A stretch of DNA of 64,000 nucleotides from assembly GCA_946122785.1 (NCBI GenBank), contig CAMGYJ010000002.1:54399703-54463702 (forward strand), read 5' to 3'. This document shows, one piece after another, positions 10,855-22,400 of the stretch. The notes beneath the pieces were generated by a model, which was not told the origin of the DNA, ran no database searches, and saw only the letters and a program-made list of their open reading frames with translations. The first letter of the stretch is position 1. Every line of letters starts with the position of its first letter. Source of the stretch: Linum tenue. Lineage: Eukaryota; Streptophyta; Magnoliopsida; Malpighiales; Linaceae. Made by a program: the position numbers and the translations under genes.

Positions 10855-11898
10855 TCACATCCAAAGCTGCAACAAATCACGCCTCCTCTCTTCGGACACA
10901 TTCAAGAACACATTTTGATATTCTTTAGAATCATGGAGACACTTCACAGCTGATGCAAACAAGGCACCATTAACTTTCATCTCATCCAAAAGCTTGACAC
11001 ACTCCATAAGTTGCCCATCATCACTTGGCTTGGAGGAGACTTCACCTCCTCCCACAGATGAAGAAGCCATCTTTTGTGCCTCACGCTCAACTTTCATTTT
11101 CTCTCGCTCAACCATGGATGACAACAATGTTCCTATGGACTCAGCATAGCTAATCTTATCTCGCTTTCTTTTTTTCCCCTTGCCTTTGTTTTTGTTCTTA
11201 TCCTCCTTTTCAACAACAGGAGTTGCACCAGTTTCTTCCTCTTCACCATCAAGATTAGTTACCTCAACACTTTTGGTTGTAGCCAACTCTTCCTCATTAC
11301 TACTAGAAGTAGCTTTGGTTGAAGGACGAGCATTATTTCCAGAAGCAGTAGTGTCACCAAATATGTAGCACAACTTGTCATATTCAGGACATCCATGCTT
11401 TCGGAATCTAAGATGCAACTTTGAACCCTACACTCATTAATAAAATCATTTCAAGTTAAGTAAAATGAGTTTTTAACATTCATTTTAATTAGTATTATTA
11501 TTATTGAAAAGAGATTGATTTATTACCTTGATAGCACTTTCCCAAACATGTTCTTCTGCACTAACAAAACCAGTTGAAGCTTCATATCCCACTCCAGTAT
11601 GACTAAGCAATGTCTTGAAAGATCTGAGTCTACCCCTTAACCCATTAAACTTATTCTTCACTTGAGTCTTAGTATAGTCTCTTTTCAACCGCTCTTTCAA
11701 ACCAGCAATGAGATTGGCGAATCCAGTTGGTGAAAAGGTTGAAGTAACACGATTTCCCTTTTTAACTTCTTCCACCAAAAGATCAATGAACACAGATTCA
11801 GCTTTATCACCCCATATTTTGCTATCATCCCTCTCCCCATTATCATTTTTCTGAATCTCCACACAATCAACATCACCATTTTCAACAATTTTCTCCAT
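10855..11898 (-). CDS. Myb/SANT-like protein of the Harbinger element
   Basis: This is the partner protein that, in PIF/Harbinger elements, binds the element ends and helps bring the transposase into the nucleus. There are two exons: 11527-11898 and 10855-11427, joined in phase 0 by a GT-AG intron, giving about 314 residues. I chose the Met at 11898 (MEKIVENGDVDC) because residues before it are hydrophobic and unlike the family. Exon 1 carries the trihelix/SANT-like domain: FIDLLVEEVKKGNR, then LKRDYTKTQVKNKFNGLRGR, then GVGYEASTGFVSAEEHVWE. Exon 2 has a linker, a basic stretch (NKNKGKGKKRKRDK, a probable nuclear localisation signal) and a C-terminal helical region. Unlike the transposase it has no stop or frameshift. 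Confidence 0.85.
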
Positions 11899-12084
11899 AA
11901 CTGAGGTAAACCACAAAACAAAGAACATAGCAATCAATCCAAATTCACAAAAAACATAGCAATCAATCCAAATTCACAAACAACTAATCTAGCAATCACT
12001 ATATACATACCATAATTCAAGAACATATTCAGAAGCAACAATATTAACATAATAATACATTTAAGGACGGGTCTGTTTTACCTG

Positions 12085-12400
12085 CTGCGGGGAGATGGTC
12101 GGCGGCCGGCGGAATGGCGGCGGAGGCAGGGCGGCGGCGACTGTTGCACGGGCAGCGGCGGGCGGAGGCCAGGCGGCTGGGCGGGCGGAGGCGAGGCGGC
12201 TGGGCGGCGCTGGGCTGGCGGAGGCAGGCGGCTGGGCGGCGCTGGGCGGGCGGAGGCAGGGCGGCCGGCTGTGGCGAGGCGCCGCTGGCCGGAGGTGGGG
12301 GGGCGCGCGACCTGCGCCTGCGAGAAGAAAGGTTGGGGCGGAAGAGTTTGGTTGGGGACTGCGAGAAGAAGATGGAAAATGGGGGCGGCTGAAGTAGGGT
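12085..12400. other. GC-rich island inside the Harbinger right end
   Basis: About 300 bp of GGC/GCG-rich DNA with quasi-repeats of the word GGCGGCTGGGCGGCGCTGGG stands out from the AT-rich surroundings. It lies between the right terminal repeat and the Myb-like gene, so upstream of that gene. Long frames on both strands here come from composition (Ala/Gly/Arg/Pro-rich) and are not called as genes. It may be the element's promoter or captured host DNA. Confidence 0.7.
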
Positions 12401-12695
12401 TTTGGGGGTGATGGGTTAAAAAAAAAAGAAAATTTTTTGCTTCTGTGGGGATTCGAAAAGTGGTCTGTTTTAATGAAATCAAGACCACAACCAGTAGGAA
12501 ACCCGTGTGCAACATGTTTAAGAATCAGATCCAAAGCTATAAATTGTTGTTTCTCATATTTGGGCCTTGTTGTGCAACTCTGATTCACAACAAAAAATAA
12601 AAACCCAACTAAACACGATTTTTTTTCTTGGTTTTCCAAATTTCGTAAAACACAACAGGAAACAAAAACAAGCAACAATACTAAACGGGCCCTTA

Positions 12696-14080
12696 GATTT
12701 CAGTTTGCGAGTCAAGTTGGCAATCAATAAGTCATTTTACACTCTCCGATGACCCCCCCCCCCCAATATGCTAGCTCGTTCCTCACAAATTTGGGAGAGG
12801 TTACGTGAATATGTTGTCAATCATTAGAGTAGTGGATTCAACGTCTTCATAATCAAGCTCATAATGGTAGTTTGTCATTCGACCATTCCACTGAATAATT
12901 AGTTGAAATTTTATGAAGTCTTCTCGTATATGACATTTAACCTGCAATCTAAATTGTAAACCCTAATTTAACCTGCAATCTAAATTCTAGACCAAAATAT
13001 TTTTTTTTTACCTTATGGATGTCGGTTGGTACTTGGTGACAAAATGGAATGAAAAGATTGCATGTAGAATGGTGGAGGGAAAGAAGAAGGAAGTTCAAGA
13101 GATTGAGAGAACGGAGAGGAAGCGAGGAGTTGTTTTCTTATAAACATTGTTCTTAAAAGCAATTAAGGTTGTTCGCTTCAGATCATTGTGTTTTGCCTTG
13201 ATTGTTGCTTTCGGCAATGATCCACTTCCTAAATCTTTCAAGATTAGAGCGATTTACAATAAGATCATAACAAGTCTTCAACAATTTCGGGAACAAATAG
13301 CTGATGAAAGTATCAATTGAGCCCAAGTTTGGGCAAATTCATTTTTTTCCCCCTAGTTTTGTATTGTGTGAACTTTCTTAATCACTTTCTCATTTTAAAA
13401 AAAAAATTCCAATAATCGAATTATAATGAGGACAATACCAACAGTTACCAAAGAGCATAATAATAATAATATTCCACTAGCCAAAACCTTTTTTAATCAC
13501 CGACCACATAAAAGGAAAAATAATCAAGAAGCATATGGGCCACATTAAGGTCGACGAACTATGGCAAATGGCATCTTTGGGTGAAGAAGATATTCCTTCA
13601 TGCCTCGGCGGCCAGTCGTAGCGTAACCAAACTTTCCTACGTTTATCAACTCCAATTACATTACACATTTACACTCCTAAAACTTTTGCCTTTTCTACGT
13701 TGTTTACCTATAAATTTTGTGATTTTCTTCCCTTCCCTTCCCTTCATATTGTTCCAATTCTTACGCATACTCTCCCCGTCTGGTATATTCATAATTTCCA
13801 ATTCCACCCACTTGGTTATGATTTCGACTACCAGTTGATGGACCCCCAAGAAATCAAAAACAGGTTGCTGGGTAGTACAAAAGTTTTAACTAGCCAGTTT
13901 AATTATTACTAATCAACGGCTGTCTTCAATTGTTTGGAGAGTTGTTATTATATATAATAATATAACAATAAAAAGACTAATAGAATTAATTAACAATTGA
14001 CCTTCGTTTATTGTAAATAACTCCTTAATACTTATGTTTAATTAACACAATTGTCTAGAAACAAAAAGAAACAAAAAAGT
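12696..14080. other. Intergenic DNA, no gene seen
   Basis: The stretch is AT-rich. A 12-base C run lies at 12753-12764. Short frames near 13477-13912 are low-complexity and lack domains. Confidence 0.5.
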
Positions 14081-14640
14081 GGATGGATTAATTGTCAATG
14101 TGGTATTTATAGAGTCAAACAACTCATTAATTATTCATGTGGTATTTGAGTGTTACTTCGGTATTAATTGGATTAAAGTATCTCGTTTGGTAAAATCATG
14201 CACATGTGATATTTGACATGTGGTATTTGGCAAAATTAAAATGGTAAAATGACTTATTTCAAATAATTCGTTTGGCAGCGTTTTACTTAAATGAGTTATT
14301 TGGACAGTGAGTTATTTACAAATAACTCAAAAACGAGTTATTACAAATAACTTATACTCATGTGTTATTTCGAAATAACTCGTTTTATCACTCTGCTTTT
14401 ACCAAATACCACATGTCAAATACCACATTTGCAAATGGTTCAACAAAACGAGATACTTTATTTCAATTACCACTAAAATAACACTGAAATACCACATGAC
14501 AATAAATGAGTTATTTGACTCTACAAATACCACATTGACAATTAACCCATCCAAACGAACCCGTAAATAACTCACTTTTAGTTATTTGTAAATAACTCAC
14601 TGTCTAAATAATCCATTTCAATAAAATACTGCCAAATGCG
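14081..14640. repeat. Interleaved fold-back repeats (MITE-like)
   Basis: A long imperfect inverted repeat pairs 14081-14268 (begins GGATGGATTAATTGTCAATG) with 14365-14552 (ends CATTGACAATTAACCCATCC). A second pair lies in a-b-a'-b' order: 14269-14328 (TTTGGCAGCGTTTTACTTAA) with 14581-14640 (GTTATTTGTAAATAACTCAC through GCCAAATGCG). The right outer edge, TTCGTTTGG read in reverse, resembles terminal repeats of plant MITEs. There is no coding capacity and no clear target duplication. Confidence 0.75.
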
Positions 14641-14950
14641 TTATTTGTGTTTGAACTCAAATAACTTACAAATAACCTACTCAAATTCTACATCCAAACG
14701 ACTAAATGATAACATGAACAAACATGGTTGGTCGCAGCTGTATTAGGGCAAAAGTGATGGCGAGAGGAACTACTTCCATTGTCAAGACAAGCTTACCTTA
14801 GCTTGTGTATCAAGGCAAGGAACACTTAGAGATTTATACATCATTATCGATGTACTCTTTAACCAAAAAGATATACATAAATTGGTTTAGCTATTTATTA
14901 TTATCGAGTGGAGGAAAAATAAAGCATTAATATGTTCATATGATATGATG

Positions 14951-15499
14951 TAGGGATGGCAAAACTATCCATAATCGTGGATATCCGTTCGAATTCGACC
15001 TGATCGGTAGAGTAAAATCCGAATTCGAAGGACTTTTAGTGGGTATGGGTAGAACCTGAACCCGAATATTGCAGGTAATGCGTAGGCATGGGTTTCTCAC
15101 TATCCAACCCGAATCCGTCCGATTATACACATGCATATGTAGTTTGCCTAGAAATAATCATTATTTTTCTCCAACATATTTTATATTTAGCATATGAATA
15201 TAATAGTTTACTGAATTGTGTTGTTTTAATTAATTTTCTTCATTCAAGTGAATTATTGTTGTACTTTTCCTCTTACGTAATTGAGAATACATGTGAATGT
15301 TAATATATTGGTTGGAGTTATGAAGAGAAATTATTACCCATGGATAACTGTGGATACCCGAAACCCGAACGGGTATGGGCATGGTTTTGATTTTCTACTC
15401 ATTTCTAATGTGGGTATGGGTATGAGTAAAACTCGAACTACTTTGAGTAGGGTAACGAATATGCACTATCCGCCCCGACCCGACCCATTGGCAGCCCTA
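14951..15499. mobile_element. hAT-type MITE, 549 bp, with 8-bp target duplication
   Basis: It starts TAGGGATGGCAAAACTATCC and ends GACCCATTGGCAGCCCTA. The direct repeat ATATGATG flanks it exactly (14943-14950 and 15500-15507). Subterminal DNA is rich in GGGTATGGGTA and CCGAACCCGAA words on both sides, and the centre is AT-rich and non-coding. It is the same family as 49255-49958. Confidence 0.92.
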
Positions 15500-15673
15500 A
15501 TATGATGATATTTACTTGAAAAGAGATTTTTGTGTGTGTGAATACAATACTTTAATATGCAATTCACACATTGCTCAATGTCAAAAGACCACTAAACACA
15601 ATTTGAGATTTTTTTTAGTTGGTCGATCGCGGTCCGCTCAGATCACAACTCAAGCAGCCAATCTTGTGGTTAT

Positions 15674-16013
15674 GGTCGTTTGGAAGTTGCGATTGTTTTG
15701 TTGAGATCGTCATTATGCATGTATTGTTTACAATGCATTGTTTTTTTAGCAGAAACAATACATGTATTGTTTCTGTGATGTGACAGAAACTATCACTCAT
15801 TTTGAGTGATTGTTATATCTCAACTTTTAGTTGTGATTGTTGAGATAGTTGAGTTGAGATTGTTTTGTCTCAGCTTTTAGCTAATGCGACATACACAATC
15901 ACACATACCAAACGTTGTATTCTACAATGCATCAAATTCGACAATACATGTATAATATTATACATGCATTCTCAACAATACATCTATTTAACAATCGCAA
16001 CTTCCAAACGACC
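15674..16013. mobile_element. MITE with 24-bp terminal inverted repeats, 340 bp
   Basis: The left end GGTCGTTTGGAAGTTGCGAT (continuing TGTT) is matched in reverse complement by the right end (AACAATCGCAACTTCC and on to AAACGACC). Inside are several smaller inverted words around ACAATACATGTATTGT and TTGAGATTGTT/CAACAATC. It is non-coding. I see no target duplication, so the superfamily is open. Confidence 0.8.
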
Positions 16014-17869
16014 CCTCTGTCATTTAATTACCAATTGTAGTTTGTGGAACTCGATATCCATTGTAGTTTTCAATTCATTTTTTCTAATGTATAAAATTCG
16101 ATTTACTTGAAAAATTAACAATTAAATTACTCCAAACACTATTTATGGTCGAGATTCTTTTATGTTATAAGGATCGGGGATGAATCCAACCTTATGGAAA
16201 GATTATAAAATTCTTGCGTTGAATACTTATGTAACAATGCTTGGTTTTTAGTCTACTAGTTGAAGTTGTTGATGAGATCAATATTCTTGTGGAGGTGTGG
16301 AGTTTGACACCTTGGGTTAAGCAATTTTTCCCCACTTTTTCACTATGTTGCTTTTTAGTCCTTCCTCTTATTTTTCTTTTTAGCCCTTCCCTTGTAAGAT
16401 TATTTGCGTTCGAGTTCACAATGATTTATTTGTAAATATTGTCAATTCATTTTTAAATTTGAAAATGATTTCTTAATCTATATAAGAATAAGAAGTTTTT
16501 TTATGCACCTAAAATTTAATTTAATTAGGATGTACCATAAATAACTCTCACCAAATATTCATTAACCTAGTAATGTGAAAATAATATAATTAAAACTATA
16601 TATCAAGGACGCATATGAAGATAAATATGACACATTTTTATAGGTAAGATTGAGATAATTCTAGGATCTTAATATGATAGGCTTTATCATTCCTATATTC
16701 AAAGTAGATGAACAAATATTATCAATTTCACGAGTTCGTAAAACAATATCATACATTAAACTAGTAAAGTTAATTATTCAAATTATTATGGTAAATCAGT
16801 GAAGAATAATGATAAATCGTACTACTTGGTCTCTAATATGAAATTCAACTCACATGATCAATTAATATATAGTAGTTTCAAACACTAACGCTGTACTTGA
16901 TCTTTCTTGTATTTCTTTTATCGACCCCATTTAAATTTCTTACTCCGTCCCTCAATATACGAATATAAAGTTACAAACTCTTTTTGGAGTGAACATGACT
17001 ATAAAGCCTAAGGTACCGATATAATTGTTTTTTTACTTTGAGAGAGTTATATAATAATTTCGTTGGTTGGCCATAATAATATATGTAAACTATCCTAAAG
17101 TATAATAAAGTAATTCCTTTGATTGGTAAGTCATCCTCGATAACTTCTAGCTTCTTTTGGTATCCTAATCGATGACAATGATGACCATCCTACGTTCACC
17201 AAGTTTTGGTAATATAAACTTGCAATACATATTCCATTTGAGCACAGCAAATATTCCCCTCAAGGGCCGACTTTGGAACCCCAAAACCTTGAGAATTCAT
17301 CTACTTCCAAAATTCATGAGCTGAATTAAATAAATTACTTACTCACTTATTATAATTTGGATGCATGCTATTAATGAATTTGAAATAGCGCAGTTGTTTT
17401 AATAAATTCAAATTATTGGGATTTCAGATTTGGATGTAGTTTTGATCAATCAATATACTTTAGATGTAGACTTCTCGTATACAACACCTTTTGTTTTGAA
17501 TAAACGGTTAAATTACATGTAACCAGTACTGCATGTTGTCAAATTTTACAATTTGAGATTATGAATCTGAAAAATGACACCTAACTTGCTCCTTATTACC
17601 AGAAAGACAAATCACGATAACACTAACATCATTCTTTTGTGTACCAGTAATTGTTGGTAAAGTAAAAATCTTTTTGATCAAATTGCTCTACTCTATAAAT
17701 TTGCAATGAATTTATATTTTTTATGGTTAATAAAAAATTTGCATTAAGCATGGGAGCTGCAACTTGCAAAACTCCTTCTCAACTACAACCAGTGTGAAAT
17801 CAAAACAATCAGCAACTTACAAAAACTTGAGAGTTGCTATCTATAACTGTGTAATACTATGGTACAATT
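16014..17869. other. AT-rich intergenic DNA, no gene seen
   Basis: Nothing is recognisable on either strand. A TACTCCGTCCCTC word near 16940 resembles a Stowaway end but has no partner. Confidence 0.5.
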
Positions 17870-18560
17870 TAACTTCACGATCGCAGTCTAGTTACCAACA
17901 ACAACTTAACTTCATTCTCAGTTCTCTCAGCAAGCTGCATTGAGGTATAGATGTAAGCATTTCCATAACCTCTACTACATCTTTCTCTCCAAAACATACC
18001 TTATACATAATGACCAAAAATACTCTACTTTCTGCTACTAACATATTGTGACCCCCAACCATTGTCAAACAACCCGGTTCAATAAGGAGACCGTGTGGCA
18101 AATTTTGGGAATCGATAGAACTTCCTCATAACATTGGATATGGGGCAATGACAAAATAAGTGATCTCTTTGGTTCTTCTCCACCTGGAGAAAGAAAACAA
18201 GCATTCTCAACTGATATCCCCCAAGACACTCGCTTGTCTTTTGTTGTGATTCTGTTCATAACAACTAACCATAATGACATGCTATGTTTAGCGCTAAAAG
18301 GCCTCCCCACACAACCCGAGACTAATCTTCTGGAGGGTTGGGGACTCGTATGGATTTTCATACTGTTTTTATAGAATACTTAGATAAAATTTTACCATCC
18401 CATACCAGATGGGAGTCATTGAGTCATTGCGGGAAAGATGTGGCTTAGAGGCCTCCTCTACACTGTAGTATTATTATCCATATCCAGGTTGTTGTTAACT
18501 TAACTGAAGATCCCCGATTGCTTTCTACTTCAGCCTGTATTTCTTCACCATAAAATCGAT
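17870..18560 (-). pseudogene. LINE relic: zinc-binding reverse-transcriptase tail
   Basis: Across two frames the minus strand reads the zf-RVT domain of plant non-LTR retrotransposons: FSAKHSMSLWLVVMNRITTK, then W-G-I-S-V-E-N-A-C, then P-H-I-Q-C-Y-E-E, ending with WRERC..GYGNAYIYTSMQL. Upstream (18370-18440) DSHLVWDGK-type residues continue the match. Reverse transcriptase and endonuclease are missing and there are frameshifts. A 25-bp word (ATAATGACCTAGCTCCAGCT...) occurs twice, at about 18557 and 18629. Confidence 0.7.
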
Positions 18561-18739
18561 AATGACCTAGCTCCAGCTAACAATTTTAAAATATGACGAC
18601 TACTTCTTCAACCATGCAACTTATAATGACCTAGCTCCAGCTAACAAGTTCCAGATATGACGAACTACACATGTCTGATTCCATAACTTGAAGTTTCTGA
18701 TCCCCTTCCACCATTTCTTATGTCGCTCGACTTTGGTAG

Positions 18740-19216
18740 TACAAAATTTATATTCCTTCATATGAAGGATATTCTCCACATACTGAATCATGTTTCCATC
18801 ACATGTTTTACCGCTTACTCAAAATCACAAGGCTAATTTTATTGCCAACAATAAATTTGCTTATAATCTCTTTTTTTTTTTTTAATGAGGAGCGGTGTAT
18901 ATATTTCGTTATTTTATGTCCACCATGTTGACATTTAATTGAAATCCGGGGATCGTTTTGACACTTCTTATTTTTTTGGCTTACACCGCAATCCAATTAA
19001 AACTAAAACTGCTCCAATCTCGCACGACTCCGAACCCCCCAAAGCAAACGCATTTAATTTAAGTATTTAACTATTAAGCTTACCAAAAACAAAATACTTT
19101 GGTTTATTTGTACACTATCAAAAAATGAAAAATAAATAACTAACAATGAAAAAAATAAAAGAAACAAATTTGCTGGCTACAAGCAAACACAATACAAAAG
19201 CAAGGAACCGTTTCCC

Positions 19217-19247
<31 letters not shown>

Positions 19248-19478
19248 CTCTCTCTACAGAGTCAAAACTACCACCAAACACCGCCGAATTCAATTTCTCG
19301 CCGACCGCCCAAAATCCCCCTTCCCTCCCCAATTTCTCGCCGGGAAAACTTCTCTTTCCCAATCTATCTATATGCTATTGCCGATCGATCGCTGCTTGCT
19401 GCTGCTGCTGGCGGGCGACGGACTTTCCTTCTTCCCGGTGACCGGTGGAATTTAACACTTCCTTCTCCCCCGATTATT
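18740..19478 (+). promoter_or_regulatory. ATG18H upstream region with pyrimidine patch
   Basis: The 740 bp before the ATG are AT-rich. Close to the gene (19214-19258) lies a CTTCTTCTTCTTC pyrimidine tract, a core-promoter/5' UTR feature common in plants. In-frame codons upstream of 19479 (from 19146) are open but low-complexity and lack similarity to the family, so I treat them as 5' UTR. Confidence 0.5.
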
Positions 19479-22400
19479 ATGAAGAACAACAGCAAAGGAA
19501 GCAACAGCAGCAAGAACACTACAAACACCACTCATGGCTTCCTTCCCAACTCTCTGAAATTCATTTCGTCGTGTATCAAGACTGCTTCCTCCGGTGTCCG
19601 CTCAGCTAGTGCCTCGGTTGCCGCATCGATCTCCGGCGATAATCAAAGCGGGGATAGAGACCAGGTTTGTTCCCTCTCTTTTTTCTGTTGTCTTCTTTGT
19701 TTGTTCAAAGTCTGGCTGGGTTAGAAATGGAAACTCTGAGATTATTTGGATTGTCGTGGATTGGGCGGCGAATCGAACTGATTTGTTTGGATGCTGGGAA
19801 AGTTGGGGAGTGGGGAAGATTTGGGAATTGGGAGATTCATTTTACTTGTTTTGGGGTTTCTTTGTCTCTTGCGCTTTGTGAATGTAGAGTTTGTGGACTG
19901 AATGGGACTGTTATTTATGGCGTAGGAGGACTAAGATGGTTTCTGGGTAGTGGAAGGGTCTTATTTTTCCTTTTATCTGTCTTTGGGTACCGGTTTCAAT
20001 TTCTGCTGATCTTGCTTTTTATGCAACTTTTATCCACCCCGCAAAAGGGTTGCCACTTGACGACTTCATTTGATCAAGATGATGATATCTTGACATTGGG
20101 GAGGGTTTGAAGAAAAAGTGATAGATAATTTAGCTGGTGGGATTTCATAGCAGTTATTCGCTCTGTTCGTATTTGTGATTTAGAAGGCATCCAGCTGGGT
20201 TGTGGATATTGCTGGGTCAAAACTTGATGTCCCTTCTTGGCGAGTTTTTTTGTTTTCGGACAGAGAGTTGTGAACTTTTTTTGTTAATGTATAACTCTTT
20301 TGATTGATTCTTTGTAGCAGTGTGCTTAGTAATGTATGGTAAAGAGAGGGTTTGCAGAAGAATGGGATATAAAAAACTTGCTTCCTAATGGGGAGCTAGG
20401 TTGATGCTTTCGAGTCATGAGTGCCGTAATGGTTAATTGTGAACATTTTCATTTCTGGTTTGATGTTGCTGCTCATTACTAGATGACCACGTTGATTAAT
20501 GGTTGACATAAGTTGTACCCTCCTCCATTGGTGTGAACAGGTGCTGTGGGCCTCATTTGACAAGCTACAGCTTAGTCCATCCTCCTTCCGAAATGTGCTC
20601 TTACTTGGGTACTCCAATGGTTTCCAAGTGATCGATGTTGAAGATGCCTCTGGTGTGACTGAGCTCGTTTCAAGACGGGATGATCTGGTCACATTTTTAC
20701 GTATGCAGCCACTCCCTGCTAAGGCTGAGGGTTGTGAAGGATACAGAGCTGCACATCCTTTGCTCCTAGTAGTTGCTTGCGATGAAACTAAAAGCCCATC
20801 AGTTGTTATCAATGGGAGAGATGGATTGATCAGAGATGGCTTCAATGAGAATCAAGCAGGAGGCTTTGCCCTCTCTCCCACTATTGTTCGTTTTTATTCT
20901 CTGAAATCGCACAACTATGTTCATGTTCTAAGGTTCCGTTCCCCAGTTTTTATGGTTAGATGCAGCCCTCAGATAGTGGCGGTGGGCCTCGCTACACAGG
21001 TATGAAGAGCTTACACTCAATTCTTTATGGTTATCTCGAAGGTGCACCTCCTTAGTATTTTTTCAAAGCTTGTAATTTGTTTTAACATTCTACTGCAGAT
21101 ATACTGCTTTGATGCTCTCACTCTAGAGAACAAGTTTAGTGTGCTCACATATCCTGTCCCTCAACTGGCGGTCCAAGGAGGGATTGGGGCAAATACTGGT
21201 TATGGGCCAATGGCAGTGGGTCCGAGGTGGTTAGCTTATGCTTCTGACAATCCATTGGTATCAAATACTGGTCGCCTAAGTCCACAAAGTCCTACACCTC
21301 CTATGGGTGTAAGTCCATCAACTTCACCAGGCAGTGGCAATTTAGTTGCTCGTTATGCTATGGAATCGAGCAAACAGTTAGCTACCGGATTGATGAGTTT
21401 GGGTGATATGGGCTACAAGACTTTGTCTCGATACTGTCAAGATTTTATCGCTGATGGTTCTGGTTCACCTGTCTCTCCAAATTCTAGTTGGAAAGTTGGA
21501 CGAGTTGCAGCTCATTCTGCAGATGCTGATACTGCTGGAATGGTCAGTTCTCATAAGCTCAGACAGGCTTTTGATATATCTGTTTTCCAATTCCAGAATA
21601 AAAAAAAGAAAAGGGAAGATGATTCACTGCATGTTTATGAGCTTTTGTTTTGCTGTTTCTTTCTTTCCCCCATGTGTTTAATCTGAACTTTTCCAGAAGA
21701 TGCTTAGAGGTTATGTAGTTTCTAGACTTACTAAGCAGTAGTAGGGGGATTTTCCTGGATTTCCAAGCTACAGTTTTATGCATATCTAGTTACTTTTATT
21801 AATCAAGCATAAGTCAAGGCTTACTCAAATCTCACTTCAATTTTTGCAGGTTGTTGTGAAAGATTTCAACTCCAGAGCTGTGATTTCGCAATTTAGAGCT
21901 CATACAAGTCCCATATCTGCCCTATGCTTTGATCCGAGTGGGACGCTTTTGGTTACTGCATCAATTCATGGGAACAACATTAATATATTCCGGATCATGC
22001 CGTCCTCTGTTCACGGTGGTTCTGGTGCAAAGAATTACAATTGGAGTTCTTCTCATGTGCACCTTTACAAGCTTCATAGGGGCATAACTTCTGCGGTACA
22101 TAAACTTTTCTTCTTGTGATTTGTCAATGAGGTAGCTTGATTCTCAAGGAACAGTGCGGTTAGTTATCTCATGGTGTGCTTATTTGTGGTATTCCCAGGT
22201 GATCCAGGATATTTGCTTTAGCAGTTATAGTCAGTGGGTTGCCATAATTTCATCTAGGGGCACCTGCCACATATTTGCACTTTCACCTTTTGGTGGCGAG
22301 AGTGTTCTCCAAATAAAAAACTCCGAAGTAGATGGGCCAATCCTATTACCGGTTTTTTCTCTACCATGGTGGTCCACCCCATCATTCCTGGTGAACCAGC

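Larger units (their letters stand above)
9219..12692 (-). mobile_element. PIF/Harbinger DNA transposon, 3.47 kb
   Basis: The ends are inverted repeats, GGGCCCGTTTAGTATC on the left and ATACTAAACGGGCCC on the right. They are flanked by TTA on both sides (9216-9218 and 12693-12695), the 3-bp target duplication of the PIF/Harbinger superfamily. Inside, both genes of a two-component element read on the minus strand: a DDE transposase (9493-10663) and a Myb/SANT-like DNA-binding protein (10855-11898). The right end is strongly GC-rich (12085-12400). The transposase is broken while the partner gene and both termini look sound, so this copy should be non-autonomous but still mobilisable. Confidence 0.95.

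Noticed and set aside
12061..12678. Long overlapping frames on both strands in the GC-rich Harbinger end
   Set aside because: Composition-driven (Ala/Pro/Arg/Gly runs on every frame), no domain, no start context.
16935..17000. Stowaway MITE end (TACTCCGTCCCTC)
   Set aside because: No partner inverted repeat or TA duplication nearby.
19146..19478. N-terminal extension of ATG18H from an upstream ATG
   Set aside because: Low-complexity Phe/Pro-rich residues unlike the family; the start at 19479 matches family members.
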